Notes: generated by a model not told the origin, from the sequence alone. 23,546 nucleotides of DNA from Gracilariopsis chorda (GCA_003194525.1 NBIV01000456.1:1-23546); one strand, 5' to 3'. Numbered from the stretch's first letter, positions 10,452-18,978 are shown. Made by a program: numbers and translations.

Positions 10452-10819
10452 TCAAGATATCCACATTAGCTCTTGACTTGCCATCAGTAATGCGTAGTAC
10501 TCAGACTCGCCTGTGACAACCGACGCCTGCTTACGAGCACCATACAAACAAACACATGACCCAAATTTTGACCATGAAGCAGACAAGGACTTGCGATCAG
10601 TGATATCACTGCGTAATCAGAGTCGACATAACCATTCAGCAGGAGTTCCAGAGTGGTACACAAGTCCATGGTGAGTAGTGCCACGTATACCGTCAGAACG
10701 CGCTTCACCGCTCGATGACCATATCGAGTTGGTGCTTTCTGGAAGCGTGCTAAGATAAGTACAGGTCCCAATATGTCCAAACGGGTGCGTAATGCCAGGT
10801 ACAGCAGAGACCGGATCAT
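10452..10819 (-). pseudogene. A3 copy: RNase H domain, 3'-truncated and indel-ridden
   Basis: The equivalent of 4934-5314. SLLYLALRTR and NGYVDSDYA are readable, but at least ten short indels in 370 bp break it up, for example near 10515, 10565, 10578, 10607, 10645 and 10685. The same segment in units 2 (4934-5314) and 4 (15953-16333) is identical and unbroken. The decay is therefore peculiar to this copy or to its consensus. The 3' truncation at the reversed LTR is common to all. Confidence 0.82.
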
Positions 10820-11810
10820 CTGCTAATGACAACTGACTTCATACGGTGACTTATCCCCTCCACATCAAGTGAGAAAAAAAAGGATCCACCATTTGGCTCC
10901 GTGAAGGCTTGCTATACTCAAGTCCAAACTGCCGTACATGCCCCTGACCTACAACGCTGTGCAAGTTCACACTAGCATTTGGCCATTGGAGTTCATGTTC
11001 AGCTTACTCAACACGCGATACATTCTGCACGAGTTTCAACGCGTAGGTCATACAACAATTTGAGCTCTCCAATGATCTGAGAACGTTGTTCGGCACTAGA
11101 CGTAAGTATGAGAAGGTCATCCACGTATACCAGGATGTATGCATAAGTGTCAGCAGGTAACTTGCGCCTGAAAACACATGGTGCATTGGGTAATTCTTCA
11201 AAACCTATGCCTTTAATGTCTGTGCTGGACTTCGTATGCCATGCCAGATGGGCCTGGTTAAGCCCGTTTATAGCTTTTAGCAGTTTGTAGCATTGTGATT
11301 TAAGACCCGGAATGTAACGCGGTGACATCACCCACGCGTCTTCCTTGAGATCACCATTAAGGAATGCTGTCTTTATGTCAACATGGGCAACAAACATCTG
11401 AAGCACAACATCAGGTACAAGAACATGCGAACCAAATTGAACGAAACAACTGGTGCATACGTCGCTAAGTAGTCCTCACCATATGTCTGGTTGTTGTGTA
11501 CAGCCACTATTGGAGCTCGAAATCGGTCAACGGAGTCGTCTGCATCAAGTTTCAGCTTCAGTATGACATGCGTTGGTAGGGGCTGGGACTTTGGTGAGTC
11601 ATCCACAACCCATGTAGCCTTGTCTCCTAATGATGTCAGCTCGTCATCAATAGCATGCCGCCATTTCTCTCTTTCAGTTGGGGTTGCAGACAGTGCTTCT
11701 TTGAGTGAGGGATCATCAATCGTGGTAACCTCAACCTCAGATTTGGCCGTGCCGGCCATATGCCACCAGCGTTGTGGTGCACGCCTGGTGCGACGAGAAT
11801 AGCGTGACTG
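10820..11810 (-). pseudogene. A3 copy: reverse transcriptase, frameshifted
   Basis: The N-terminal piece (11759-11373) and the palm piece (11406-11008) are identical to the A2 RT over most of their length, including HVDIKTAFLNGDL and YVDDLLIL, and share the -1 frame change near 11378-11413. From about 11085 downward this copy acquires extra one-base deletions (for example GAGCTCTCC for GAGCTCCTCC, CATTCTGCACG for CATTCTGACACG), which end the palm frame in a shortened thumb. This is a non-functional remnant. Confidence 0.85.
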
Positions 11811-11972
11811 TTACTCAGAGTCATAATTTACCCCTTCAATGTCACCTTCATCGTCAGTTGACACCTCTTCATCACTAGAACTGTGCTCGGCATCATCAAT
11901 GTTTGATGTTGCAGGGTCAATCATCATGTCTGTAGCTGCCTCAGGGTGGTTTATGGTACCATTTTCTGAGGT
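11811..11972 (-). other. A3 acidic IN-RT linker between two in-frame TAA codons
   Basis: TAA at 11973-11975 and TAA at 11811-11813 lie 54 codons apart in the pol frame. The RT N-terminal piece (frame starting at 11759) follows in that same frame. The second stop is followed by CAGTCA (complement of 11805-11810), which matches the CARYYA leaky-stop consensus. The sequence is identical to unit 2. Confidence 0.7.
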
Positions 11973-13823
11973 TTACATGACGTCCTTAACATCGTCAACA
12001 GAGAACTCATCCGAGCTGATGGCATCCATGTCATCCTCAGAACTACAAGCATAATCTGATGTACTCTCCTCATCCTTATAGTTGCTAAGATAGGATGCAC
12101 AAGGGAACCTAGACTCATCAAAGGTGACATGACGTGACCGTACTACTCGAGTAATATGGTCGTCATCACTAACTAGAACCTCGTAAACACCATACTCAAG
12201 AGTCTGCAGGTACATTCCCTCAAGAGCACGAGACCCGAACATGGTGCCCGGATTCATTTTTAATACGTATGCGGCACATCCTAATGCTTTGATATACGTC
12301 AAAGGAGGCCTAGTTTCAGTCAGTAGGACATACGGAGTCACGCCAGTCGTGGAGTGCAGCACTCTATTGCGAACATAAATCACATGTTTTAGTGCATACG
12401 ACCACAAACCTTCTGTAAGATTGGCTTGAATGAGCAAAGCTCGGGCAGCTTGAACCATAGTGCGATTGATGCGGTCTGCAATAGAATTATGTTCTGGGGT
12501 ATACAGTGGAGAAAAAGATACCTCCTGGAGACCATTCTTGGGATTCTCTTGCAAGGCAATGTACCATTCTGCATTGTCAGAGTGCAGTTTTCGAATAAGC
12601 ACATGCTCTTCTCCGAGCTGTTTGAGCTTTTGCCTCACACCCAGGAACACTTCACCGATCTCAAACCTTTGCAACATGAACCCAAGTACTGCGTATCGCG
12701 AGTGATCATCCACAAATACAGACGCAAAGCGGAATTGGTCTGGGAATGATGGCACTAACGGACCCATAATGTCTGAGTGCACAATGTCCCCAACGTGCTT
12801 GGCCCGTTTAAACTTGCCCAGAAATGGCAGCTTATGTGCCTTGCCAAGGCGACATGACCCACATAGCTCCTCCATGCAATTGATCTTCGGGACTCCATCG
12901 ACATGGCCGTGAACCTGTTGTAGGTCATCCTCATTCATATGTGCCAGTCGCCGATGCCACAATGAACTTGTGCGGTCGTCCGGTGCAGAAAGCATCTTGG
13001 ATATGTACGTATGGGCGATTGGGTTGGGCAAGGTGCAAAAACCGGAGCGATGATGACGAGACCCATGTCCAACCTCAAACCCATCTTCATGTTGTAGGCG
13101 TACCTCCTTATCACAGAACAGTGATTGGATACCTTTATCAGCTAAACAACCCACAGACACTAAGTTGTATCCAAGATTCGGAGCAAGCAGTACTTCCGAC
13201 AACCTGAGGTTCACATCAAAGAAGGGTAGTATGACATCTTCTTCTTGGGTGGCAGTGCCAGTGGTGTTGTCCGCTAGTTCAATTGTCTTATCTGGCATGT
13301 CAATTAGTGTGTTTGGAACAAAATCAGATACAGAAAAGAAGAAATGAGAGGTAGCACCACTGTCTGCAAATGTGTCCATGCAATCAAAAACCGGCGGTAC
13401 CACTGATGACTTCTCACTTGCAAATCCAGCAATCTCAACCTTGGACGCCTTCCGTGATGACTTTCCGGAGCGCTTGGGCTTTTCGACTGAGTTGAGCTTC
13501 AGCTGATCCAAGATCGCTTGTGGCAAGTGGTTGTCAGGGTTATCTGGATTCATGTGACAGCGGTCTTGAGTGTGTCCATCGCGCTCACAGAAAGTGCAAT
13601 GGTACCCGTTTCTGCTTCCAGCAGCACATGCACGACCAGTGGGGTCATTAACTGTTGTTGAATGTGATGCATTACCATCATTTTCGTTAGCATTTGATAA
13701 TTTGCTGTGTCCAATTATACGGGCACCACCCCTGTTCCTGTTGTTCTTGCGACTGCGACCTCTACCAGACCTGACTGAACCCATTTCGTGGGCATTGTAT
13801 TCATCAATCAGAGTTGTCGCCAC
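11973..13823 (-). CDS. A3 copy: nucleocapsid-protease-integrase segment, longest intact A frame (616 codons)
   Basis: The best preserved part of family A. In order it has a basic Arg/Asn-rich stretch (residues 17-33), a CCHC zinc knuckle (C76, C79, H84, C89) that would bind element RNA, the protease active site DSGATSH (Asp-154), the gag-pre-integrase and integrase zinc-binding site (H290, H295, C321, C324), and the integrase core with D351 (HSDIM) and D416 (HSDNAEW). The third catalytic residue, normally Glu in an AER.NR context, is Asp-450 in IADRINR. An acidic Ser/Asp/Glu tail precedes the TAA at 11973. The 5' boundary is a codon (GTG, read as Val in the continuous frame), not a real start; gag lies upstream in the -1-related frame. 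It is a fragment of a broken Gag-Pol and not a free-standing gene. Confidence 0.88.
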   Translation of the reverse strand: MATTLIDEYNAHEMGSVRSGRGRSRKNNRNRGGARIIGHSKLSNANENDGNASHSTTVNDPTGRACAAGSRNGYHCTFCERDGHTQDRCHMNPDNPDNHLPQAILDQLKLNSVEKPKRSGKSSRKASKVEIAGFASEKSSVVPPVFDCMDTFADSGATSHFFFSVSDFVPNTLIDMPDKTIELADNTTGTATQEEDVILPFFDVNLRLSEVLLAPNLGYNLVSVGCLADKGIQSLFCDKEVRLQHEDGFEVGHGSRHHRSGFCTLPNPIAHTYISKMLSAPDDRTSSLWHRRLAHMNEDDLQQVHGHVDGVPKINCMEELCGSCRLGKAHKLPFLGKFKRAKHVGDIVHSDIMGPLVPSFPDQFRFASVFVDDHSRYAVLGFMLQRFEIGEVFLGVRQKLKQLGEEHVLIRKLHSDNAEWYIALQENPKNGLQEVSFSPLYTPEHNSIADRINRTMVQAARALLIQANLTEGLWSYALKHVIYVRNRVLHSTTGVTPYVLLTETRPPLTYIKALGCAAYVLKMNPGTMFGSRALEGMYLQTLEYGVYEVLVSDDDHITRVVRSRHVTFDESRFPCASYLSNYKDEESTSDYACSSEDDMDAISSDEFSVDDVKDVM

Positions 13824-14424
13824 GTAGTCCCGTGTGAGTTCGAAATCTCCTGGGTCCTAAGTGCTGCTGCAGTTGACTCCAATGAGCAGCTGGGGTCAAT
13901 AGATGCCAGAAGCATGGGTGCCTTGTAAGATTCTGGTATAGCGGCATCCTTGCCCATGCGGTCCAGCTGCGAGAACAGAGAGGCAAACTGGTCCACATAC
14001 TTGGACATGTTTTGGCCGTTATACGACATTCTGAACAGCTGCGTTTGCACTGCTATACGAGACACTGTCCTGTTTGATGCATATCGTGCAAACAGTAGCT
14101 GAAGCATGCGACCGAGGTCATCATCTACATCCATAACTACACGCAGTGGGCATCGCCAAGTGCACAAATGATGATTGCACATGCCTTTTCGCGCTTTGCA
14201 ACTATACGGGAGGGGGTCTGGGTAGCAGTAGAACCAAACGCTTGTGTCATTATAGCACTGGATGACTCCTCCTAACTTGACATCACAACATTCCAGACAC
14301 CTTTAAATCGACAAGCGGGACGTAGACGGTGTCGCCAGATGGTATAATCTTCGCTCCGCTTACCGTGGAAGCGCGGGATCTTCACACCAGAAGTGGATTA
14401 TGACTCAACTACGGAGTCTGGCAT
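13824..14424 (-). pseudogene. A3 copy: gag (capsid-like) region
   Basis: The probable ATG is at 14424. TAA at codon 9 (14398-14400) and TAG at codon 51 (14272-14274) are the same as in the other units. The capsid part is readable in a frame from 14182 (LRVVMDVDDDLGRMLQLLF, FRMSYNGQNMSKYVDQFASL). A GGG run near 14150, where units 1 and 2 have GGGG, adds a unit-specific shift just before it. The capsid frame closes after LRTQEIS near 13810-13870. The nucleocapsid frame needs a -1 change there, and I see no canonical slippery heptamer in phase. Confidence 0.8.
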
Positions 14425-14826
14425 GGTTCCAGAAGAAGTTCAGTAACCAAAATTGGAACAAATAATGCACGGAAATGAAGGGCAGTGAGGGACTCGATGC
14501 TTAGAATCGCTATCAGAATAGACAAAAGAGCTGTTCGAGAGGTGCAGCTGTGGACTGATAGCGGATTGGTAGTACTTGAAGGGGAAGGGAAAGGAAAGGT
14601 AGGGGAATGCCAAGGAAGTTTGCCAGCTCTGGCTCCGATTTACTTGGAGGTTCTACAATAACAACTTATATAGAACTCTAACTTCATCTTAGTCGCAACT
14701 TCGACTTCAACTGAAACCTAAACCAGTAGCTGGGGACACTCAATACTACCAATCATCATGTAACATAACATAGCCACGCTAGCACTAACTCATGATACCT
14801 TACATCAACTTGTTCATATGAAATGA
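14425..14826 (-). repeat. LTR-like module 1 plus gag leader (unit 3)
   Basis: The counterpart of 3407-3808 and 8926-9328, with the B-LTR-like part at about 14563-14793 and a minus-strand TATATAAG at the complement of 14665-14672. It differs from unit 2 by only a few bases (for example GAAGGGCAG near 14478). Confidence 0.6.
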
Positions 14827-15165
14827 TGTTGATGATGTTGGGCTTCGGCAGAAAGGAAAAGGAAAGAAAGAAAGAAAATAAAGAGTAAAGGTTGCCAGGC
14901 TTGGGGTCGAGTTTATTTGGTACTGCGACTTCGGAGTCTTATATAGCACATCTACTTCGCACTTCCACCACAAGAAAACCCTTCACCAATAAGTGGGGAC
15001 ACCCAATACCACCAATCATAATCAAACATAACACAATAAGGGTTGCACACACTGATTACAGCTAAGTACAACCATGCATAACATCATAACACCACATTAC
15101 AACAACGCACACCAAGTGAACCAAGCAGCCAACAATGCGCAACAAGTGAACCAGACATGCCAACA
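14827..15165 (-). repeat. LTR-like module 2, TGTTG...CAACA (unit 3)
   Basis: A 339-bp counterpart with the same TG...CA ends, a minus-strand TATA box, and AATAAA at the complement of 14912-14917. Confidence 0.65.
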
Positions 15166-15172
15166 ATGTGCC

Positions 15173-15951
15173 TTTTGGCAGTAGTACCTGTGCTGTCACT
15201 GAAAACCAAATGTTCCGGGGAGCATGGGCTGTTTTGGAGGGTACCTCTGCAAAAGCGCATATGTGCGTGTGCGCGAACCCAACGTGAAACTGGCTTCTGA
15301 TTGGCTACTGCAAATGTACATATGCAACGTGGTGCGTACAAGTGGTATGGCATAACTGGATCGGTTGGGCACACCCACGTGTCCAGCTACTACAGTGGTC
15401 ACAGTGTACGTTGTGTGCAGGGGATACTGGTGAAGTGGTTGACAGCTGGTACAAGTGGTACAGCAGTGGTTGGTACAATGGTAAGGTGCGCATGCACTGT
15501 CAACATGTTTACACATGCACGGGTATATTGATGACGTGGGTGTTGTGTGCTTTGCCACATGATGACATGGCACTAACACCACAGGTTACGTGCCGACTTA
15601 CCGTGACGTGTTGACTTACCGCGATGTGTTGGCATGTGCTGGCGTGTGTTGGAGTCGTGAATTTGTGCCTTGTCATGGTCATGTGTATGCACGTAACTAT
15701 TACGGAACGTTGGTGCGTTGGTGTGCGTTGATGTAATGAGGTTGTGCTGAGCTGGCTATGCCATGTTAGATGATGATTGGTAGTATTGACTGTCCCTGCT
15801 TAGTGGTTTAGGTTTTACTTGTAGTTGGTGTTCCCGCCCAATTCGAGTTTAGAGTGGTATATAAGATGTGTCTGAAGGACCTCCAAGTAAATCCAAGCTA
15901 TAGCTGGCGAACTTCCCTTCCATCCCCTCAACTTCCTTTCAACTTGCAACG
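15173..15951 (+). repeat. Solo LTR of the B family, plus orientation (unit 3)
   Basis: The 779-bp counterpart of 4153-4932, essentially identical to it (constant offset of 11019-11020). A TATA box is at 15856-15864. It lies about 680 bp from the B element's 3' LTR, which is in the opposite orientation, so the two make a large inverted repeat around the A4 RNase H. Confidence 0.88.
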
Positions 15952-15952
15952 C

Positions 15953-16333
15953 TCAAGATATCCACATTAGCTCTTGACTTGCCATCAGTAATGCGTAGTA
16001 CTCAGACTCGCCTGTAGACAATGCCACCGACGCCTGCTTACGAGCACCATACAAACAAACACATGACCCAAATTTGACCATGAAGCCAGACAAGGACTTG
16101 CGATCAGTGATATCACCTGCGTAATCAGAGTCGACATAACCATTCAGCAGGAGGTTCCCAGAGTGGTACACAAGTCCATGGTGAGTAGTGCCACGTAAAT
16201 ACCTCAGAACGCGCTTCACCGCTCGATGACAATATCGAGTTGGTGCTTTCTGGAAGCGTGCTAAGATAAGTACAGGTCCCAATATGTCCAAACGGGTGCG
16301 TAATGCCAGGTACAGCAGAGACCGGATCATCTG
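15953..16333 (-). pseudogene. A4 copy: RNase H domain, 3'-truncated
   Basis: Identical to 4934-5314 at a constant offset of 11019: a 125-codon frame with YVDSDYAGD and STGESEYYAL that ends at the reversed LTR and lacks the last catalytic Asp region. It is preceded by TAG at 16334-16336 in the same frame. Its RT is split by the B insertion. Confidence 0.88.
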
Positions 16334-16555
16334 CTAATACAACTGGACTTCATACGGTGACTTATCCTCCTCCACATCAAGTGAGAAAAAAAAGGATTCC
16401 ACCATTTGGCTCCGTGAAGGCTTGCTATACTCAAGTCCAAACTGCCGTAACATGCCCCTGACCTACAACGGCTGTGCAAGTTTCACACCTAGCATTTGGC
16501 CATTGGAGTTCATATTCCAGCTTAACTCAACACCAAGATACATTCTGACACGAGT

Positions 16556-16630
16556 TTCAACGCGTAGGTCATACAACAATTTGAGCTCCTCCAATATCTG
16601 AGAACGTTGTTCGGCACTAGGCGTAAGTAT
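16556..16630 (-). repeat. Unit 4, left fragment, up to the B insertion
   Basis: This sequence repeats 1-74 of the window and is cut at AGTAT (16626-16630) by the B element. It carries the variant ...CTAGGCGTAAG also seen at 61-71, whereas units 2 and 3 read ...CTAGACGTAAG (a Ser/Pro difference in the RT frame). Confidence 0.93.
16626..16630. repeat. Target-site duplication, left copy (AGTAT)
   Basis: AGTAT directly precedes TGTTG of the left LTR and matches 23441-23445. Five bases is the usual length for copia integrase. Confidence 0.93.
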
Positions 16631-17410
16631 TGTTGAAAGTTGAAAGGAAGTTGAGGGGATGGAAGGGAAGTTCGCCAGCTCTAGCTTGGATTTACTTGGA
16701 GGTCCTTCAGGCACATCTTATATACCACTCTAAAACTCGAATTGCGCGGGAACACCAACTACAAGTAAAACCTAAACCACTAAGCAGGGACACTCAATAC
16801 TACCAATCATCATCTAACATGACATAGCCAGCTCAGCACAACCTCATTACACCAACGCACACCAACGCACCAATGTTCTGTAATAGTTACGTGCATACAC
16901 ATGACCATGACAAGGCACAAATTCACGACTCCAACACACGCCAGCACATGCCAACACATCACGGTAAGTCAACACGTTACGGTAAGTCGGCACGTAACCT
17001 GTGGTGTTAGTGCCATGTCATCATGTGGCGATGCACACAACACCCACGTCATCAATATACCCGTGCATGTGTAAACCTGTTGACAGTGCATGCGCACCTT
17101 ACCATTGTACCAACCACTGCTGTACCACTTGTACCAGGTGTCAACCACTTCATCAGTATCCCCTGCACACAACGTACACTGTGACCACTGTAGTAGCTGG
17201 ACACGTGGGTGTGTCCAACCGATCCAGTTATGCCATACCACTTGTACGCACCACGTTGCATATGTACATTTGCAGTAGCCAATCAGAAGCCAGTTTCACG
17301 TTGGGTTCGCGCACACGCGCATATGCGCTTTTGCAGAGGTACCCTCTAAAACAGCCCATGCTCCCCGGAACATTTGGTTTTCAGTGACAGCACAGGTACT
17401 ACTGCCAACA
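16631..17410 (-). repeat. B element 3' LTR (780 bp)
   Basis: Bounded by TGTTGAAAG and CTGCCAACA on the plus strand. On the element's own strand it has a long U3 of about 685 bp, a TATA box GGTATATAA (complement of 16718-16726), and only about 90 bp of R-U5. U3 contains iterated GGTAC/CAAGTGG-type motifs and a near-tandem repeat of CGGTAAGTC (about 16965-16990). I see no AATAAA in R-U5. It is adjacent to the polypurine tract. Confidence 0.95.
16718..16726 (-). promoter_or_regulatory. TATA box of the B 3' LTR
   Basis: GGTATATAA on the minus strand. A transcript started here would read out into the A4 RT/RNase H remnant. Confidence 0.6.
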
Positions 17411-17420
17411 CCCCCCCTCT
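17411..17420 (-). other. B polypurine tract (AGAGGGGGGG)
   Basis: The plus strand reads CCCCCCCTCT, directly next to the inner end of the 3' LTR. On the element strand this is AGAGGGGGGG followed by TGTTGGCAG, the standard position of the plus-strand DNA primer. It lies ten bases after the RT-RH stop codon. Confidence 0.92.
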
Positions 17421-17430
17421 GTCACTGACT

Positions 17431-18978
17431 TCAAAGGTCTAAGGGGAGCAAGCCACAGTCACCGCGGAACCTTGCCAGCTTAACTCGACCGAGCGCTTTC
17501 GTCAGCATATCGGCGACCATGTCTTCCGTGGAACAGTACTGCAACTGGACGGCTTTGTCGCGTAGAGCCTCTCTGGTGAAGTGAAAGCGAATATCAATGT
17601 GCTTAGTACGCTTGTTCACAACTCCATTTCGAGCAAGGTCGATGCAACCTTGGTTGTCCACGTACACAGTTGTGGGCTCAACCATTAGCGTCACTGACTT
17701 ATCCACGTGTAGTCCACTTGCGTTGCCAATGCCACTCCACAGTCGTCTCAGCCAGATCGCTTCCTTCGTCCCACTGCACAGACTCACATACTCAGCCTCA
17801 GCGCTAGACAATGCAACTACTTCCTGTTGGCGCGAGCTCCAAGACACAGGAGCACCGCACATCATGAACACATACCCACTGGTGGACTTGCGGTTGGATG
17901 TATCACCTGCCCAGTCAGAGTCTACGTATCCATACAGCTGAGTATCAGTCGTGGTGCCATAAGTAAGTCCGAGGGAGCGAGTGCCATTGAGGTAACGCAG
18001 AACACGCTTGACCGCTTTCCAATGAGTCTCTCCAGGTTTCTCGACATACTTGGCTAGCTTGGACACTGCAAACGAGATGTCCGGTCGAGTGCCAACAGAG
18101 AGATACATCAGACAACCGATCACCTGGCGATACGGGATGTTCGTCAGAGGCTCTTCTACCTTAGTGAGGTCAGCACCGGAGTCCATGGGAGTGTCCATTG
18201 GTTTGCACTGCAACATGCCAAAACGTTCTAAGACCTTACGCGTGTATGCAGACTGTGTCAGGTACAGCTGTCTTTTGGATCGATCACGATGGATCTCGAA
18301 CCCAAGTACCATGCGCGCTTCACTGAGATCCTTCATCTGAAAACGTTTTGACAGTTCACGCTTTACGCGATTCATTGTCTCCATACTTGGACTCGCAATG
18401 AGCAAGTCGTCCACATAAAGAGCAATGATCACAAGCGCTCCCAGTACCTCTCCGGTGTAAACGCACTCGTCTGCGACGTTTGGCTTCAGACCCATCCAAC
18501 CAACGAGGAACAAGTACATCTTTGCAAACCACTGCCTTGATGCCTGTCGTAGCCCATAGATGGCTTTCTTGAGAAGGCATACCAAGTCCTCGTTCCCAGG
18601 TTTGATGAATCCGTCCGGCTGCTCCATGTACACAGTCTCTTCCAGGTCGCCATTCAAGAATGCAGTCTTCACATCCATCTGGTGCAGATGATAGTTCTGC
18701 ACTGCTACAATGGACAGAATCATTCTAATGGATGTGAATTTGACCACTGGTGCATACGTCTCGGAGAAGTCTACACCTTCGATCTGCAGAAACCCTCGAG
18801 CCACCACACGAGCCTTGTACCTCACTGTCGGTTCATCGTTGTCGCCAGCCTCATATTTTTGCACAAATACCCACTTGGATGATATCACGTTGCTGTCAGC
18901 TGGCCTTGGCACTAACTCCCATGTGTCATGCTCCATCAGAGACTCGTACTCACTGTTCATGGCCTTGGTCCACGCTTT
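17431..18978 (-). CDS. pol: B reverse transcriptase-RNase H part of pol
   Basis: The frame nominally opens at 19338, but its first ~120 codons overlap the integrase tail out of phase and do not look like protein; genuine RT begins at KAWTKAMNSEYESLMEHDTW (18978). Counting from 19338: motif A Asp in MDVKTAFLNGD (residues 221-231), YGLRQA (261-266), YVDD (308-311), RNase H YVDSDWAGD (471-479), SSAEAEY (511-517), VDNQG (560-564) and the terminal KRTKHIDIRFHF (576-587). This is a complete copia RT-RH ending at TGA 17431, ten bases from the polypurine tract. It makes and matures element cDNA. The frame relation to integrase is a one-base change at the A5 run. Confidence 0.93.
   Translation of the reverse strand, partial: KAWTKAMNSEYESLMEHDTWELVPRPADSNVISSKWVFVQKYEAGDNDEPTVRYKARVVARGFLQIEGVDFSETYAPVVKFTSIRMILSIVAVQNYHLHQMDVKTAFLNGDLEETVYMEQPDGFIKPGNEDLVCLLKKAIYGLRQASRQWFAKMYLFLVGWMGLKPNVADECVYTGEVLGALVIIALYVDDLLIASPSMETMNRVKRELSKRFQMKDLSEARMVLGFEIHRDRSKRQLYLTQSAYTRKVLERFGMLQCKPMDTPMDSGADLTKVEEPLTNIPYRQVIGCLMYLSVGTRPDISFAVSKLAKYVEKPGETHWKAVKRVLRYLNGTRSLGLTYGTTTDTQLYGYVDSDWAGDTSNRKSTSGYVFMMCGAPVSWSSRQQEVVALSSAEAEYVSLCSGTKEAIWLRRLWSGIGNASGLHVDKSVTLMVEPTTVYVDNQGCIDLARNGVVNKRTKHIDIRFHFTREALRDKAVQLQYCSTEDMVADMLTKALGRVKLARFRGDCGLLPLDL

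Larger units (their letters stand above)
5537..11034 (-). repeat. Tandem macro-repeat, unit 2
   Basis: Second head-to-tail unit, 5498 bp. From about 5600 to 8140 it aligns with unit 3 at a constant offset of 5498, so there is no indel over about 2.5 kb and the sequence looks identical by eye. Its part at 4932-5540 aligns with 15951-16560 at a constant offset of 11019. By contrast 9750-11034 has many short deletions relative to the equivalent parts of units 1 and 3. Confidence 0.95.
11035..16555 (-). repeat. Tandem macro-repeat, unit 3
   Basis: Third head-to-tail unit, 5521 bp. It contains the best preserved A-family coding stretch (one 616-codon frame at 11973-13823). Its right end runs without a gap into the beginning of unit 4 at 16556. 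Confidence 0.95.
16334..16630 (-). pseudogene. A4 copy: RT thumb/connection, downstream of the B insertion
   Basis: The RT frame resumes directly after the B 3' LTR with ...PSAEQRSQILEELKLLY and runs to TAG at 16463-16465, then on to TAG at 16334-16336. The open frame that appears to begin inside the B LTR (from 16714) is a junction artefact, its first 28 residues being LTR sequence. The matching upstream RT part is at 23441-23546. Confidence 0.85.

Noticed and set aside
4934..16336. Ciliate-like reassignment of TAA/TAG to Gln
   Set aside because: All A stops are TAR, but the young B element has about 1400 codons without one in-frame TAR and ends pol with TGA only by chance of position; ordinary decay is simpler.
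1..16555. Repeat-induced point mutation (fungal RIP) of the array
   Set aside because: The copies differ mainly by one-base indels, not by many C-to-T and G-to-A transitions.
16463..16714. An 83-codon frame starting in the B 3' LTR and running into RT
   Set aside because: It is a junction product: the first 28 codons are LTR U5 sequence, and the remainder is the A4 RT already annotated.
4153..17410. Terminal inverted repeats of a DNA transposon formed by the opposed LTRs
   Set aside because: The sequences are LTRs with TATA box and TG...CA ends, and no transposase lies between them; the opposition comes from independent LTR insertions.
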